A DNA stretch of 48,616 nucleotides from DAOTTW01 sp034437615 (GTDB lineage: Bacteria > Chloroflexota > Anaerolineae > Aggregatilineales > Phototrophicaceae): contig DAOTTW010000140.1 in assembly GCA_034437615.1 (NCBI GenBank), forward strand, positions 1 through 48,616, in the 5' to 3' direction. The notes beneath the pieces were generated by a model. That model saw only the letters and a list, made by a program, of their open reading frames with translations, made no database searches and was not told the DNA's origin. This document shows, one piece after another, positions 47,754 through 48,616 of the stretch; within the stretch, counting starts at the first letter, position 1, and every line of letters begins with the position of its first letter. The position numbers and the translations under genes were made by a program.

Positions 47754-48616
47754 TTATTCGTCACAGTATGCCGGGTCCGTTGTTGCGTCTGTGCCGAAGT
47801 TACGCCCCACATGCACGAGATCCAACACGTTAATCGTGCCATCGCCGTTGATGTCGGTTTCGGTCGGTGTGCCCGTCGTCGTGTTGAAGACACCTGCAAT
47901 TGCCTGTGTATCCAGGTCATTGATGACATCATCGTCGTTGGCATCGCCGGAAAGCAGCGTCGTGGCCCCGTTGTCGAACACCGTCGGCAGATTATCCTCT
48001 GTGAATATGCAAGCTGTGTGCCCAAGCGCATCCATCGTGAACTCAACTTCGTAGATGCCTGCCGCTTTGTCGCGGAAGTTATCCGGCTCATCGTAGCTTA
48101 GCTCGAATGGCGTAACTGTGATGTCTGTCGGCCCTGTGGCAAACGGTGCGCTGGGGTTAGTTACGGCTTCGCTGACATCATCCAGACTCACGCTGACCTG
48201 ATTGAAGCTCGTCAGGTTGGCGGCCAGGATGTCGGATTGCACACTGCCGCGCACCGAGATCAAATCCTGAATGAGCACGCTGCCATCCAGTTCTGTATCT
48301 GCGATGGGCTGGCCCTGATCGTTGGATAGCTTCAGGTTGCCATCCAGTGAGAGCGTCGCCGTGATGTCGCTGGTCTGGCCCTTGCTGGTGCCATAGTTGC
48401 CTGTGGATGTCACCGTGAAGCTGTTATCCGTTGCGCTGCTGGTGTTGCCAGTGTTGAAGTCGAAGCCGCCGTTCGTCAAGCTGGCACCATACAGGAATTC
48501 GCTGGCGGAGTTAAACGACGCCAGGAAGTTTGCAGCAGGCGGCACCGTCTCGAATTCGCCTACCGTATAGGGGAAGGCAGGCGGCGTGATACTGGCGCTG
48601 TTCGGGTCTACGATGT
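47754..48616 (-). CDS. Secreted dockerin-domain protein, C-terminal part (5' end beyond window)
   Basis: The frame is open through the right window edge (upstream residues read 'VDPNSASITPPAFPYTVGEFE'), so the GTG at 48545 is not the true start. About 287 residues are present. A beta-rich region ('DNSFTVTSTGNYGTSKGQTSDITATLSLDGNLKL...') and a region 'GIYEVEFTMDALGHTACIFTEDNLPTV' precede a C-terminal type I dockerin-like pair of calcium loops: 'GDANDDDVINDLDTQAIAGVF' and 'DINGDGTINVLDLVHVGRNFG'. Dockerin modules bind cohesins or act as calcium-stabilised tails in non-cellulosomal bacteria. It ends 'TTDPAYCDE'. No enzyme domain is visible in this part. Confidence 0.85.
   Translation of the reverse strand, partial: IVDPNSASITPPAFPYTVGEFETVPPAANFLASFNSASEFLYGASLTNGGFDFNTGNTSSATDNSFTVTSTGNYGTSKGQTSDITATLSLDGNLKLSNDQGQPIADTELDGSVLIQDLISVRGSVQSDILAANLTSFNQVSVSLDDVSEAVTNPSAPFATGPTDITVTPFELSYDEPDNFRDKAAGIYEVEFTMDALGHTACIFTEDNLPTVFDNGATTLLSGDANDDDVINDLDTQAIAGVFNTTTGTPTETDINGDGTINVLDLVHVGRNFGTDATTDPAYCDE

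Noticed and set aside
1..48616. tRNA or rRNA genes
   Set aside because: Gaps are all under 300 bases and none showed a cloverleaf or TTCGANTC-type arm by eye; a covariance search would settle it.

Overview
This window looks like chromosome from a Gram-positive-type (monoderm) member of the Chloroflexota, probably Anaerolineae-like. The reasons are a complete division and cell-wall cluster without any outer-membrane or LPS genes, a giant secreted alpha-2-macroglobulin-like protein with bacterial Ig-like repeats, Uma2 nucleases, an UMF1-type transporter, zinc-ribbon/TPR membrane proteins, a dockerin protein, and GC-rich DNA whose intergenic gaps carry many GTAGGG/CCCTAC-bounded hairpins. The phylum is an inference. 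No rRNA, tRNA, CRISPR array or transposase gene was seen, and no gap between genes exceeds 300 bases.

Layout. (1) 1-10502, + strand: dcw cluster murD(partial)-ftsW-murG-two CvpA-like membrane genes-murC-murB-tiny antitoxin-like ORF-ftsQ-ftsA-ftsZ. It makes lipid II precursors and the cytokinetic ring. Several starts overlap the previous stop. ftsZ has its own candidate promoter. (2) 10597-20269, + strand: a YdcF/SanA-type membrane protein, the 2085-residue macroglobulin-like protein preceded by a hexanucleotide repeat leader, and two TPR-like membrane proteins that share an N-terminal module. (3) 29158-20426, - strand: a long run proB-proA-small membrane protein-diacylglycerol-kinase-like-FemABX-GT-C glycosyltransferase-two epoxide-hydrolase-like genes, with many 4-base ATGA overlaps. 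It mixes proline synthesis with envelope-building enzymes. (4) 29352-33198: an unknown gene, an UMF1 transporter with a large inserted beta-rich domain, a Uma2 nuclease and a small acidic protein. (5) 36708-33318, - strand: ArsA-like ATPase coupled to an AarF/UbiB-like kinase. (6) 36935-42737: VOC protein on +, then on - a beta-oxidation set (TetR regulator, SDR, FadN-like, thiolase). The TetR gene has a clear promoter and an inverted repeat placed like an autoregulatory operator. (7) 42958-46672, + strand: SerB-like phosphatase, HAD phosphatase, Uma2, and a SerA-like dehydrogenase, suggesting serine synthesis. (8) 46782-48616: a lipoprotein on + and, on -, the C-terminal part of a secreted dockerin protein.

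The strongest unusual signals are these. The SerA-like dehydrogenase has His and Arg in swapped positions relative to the family's catalytic Arg and His. A family of intergenic hairpins has arms that vary freely while the hairpin span stays at 20 (sometimes 21-22) bases. The macroglobulin-like protein has lost its thioester Cys and Gln. A 49-residue antitoxin-like gene is wedged between murB and ftsQ.
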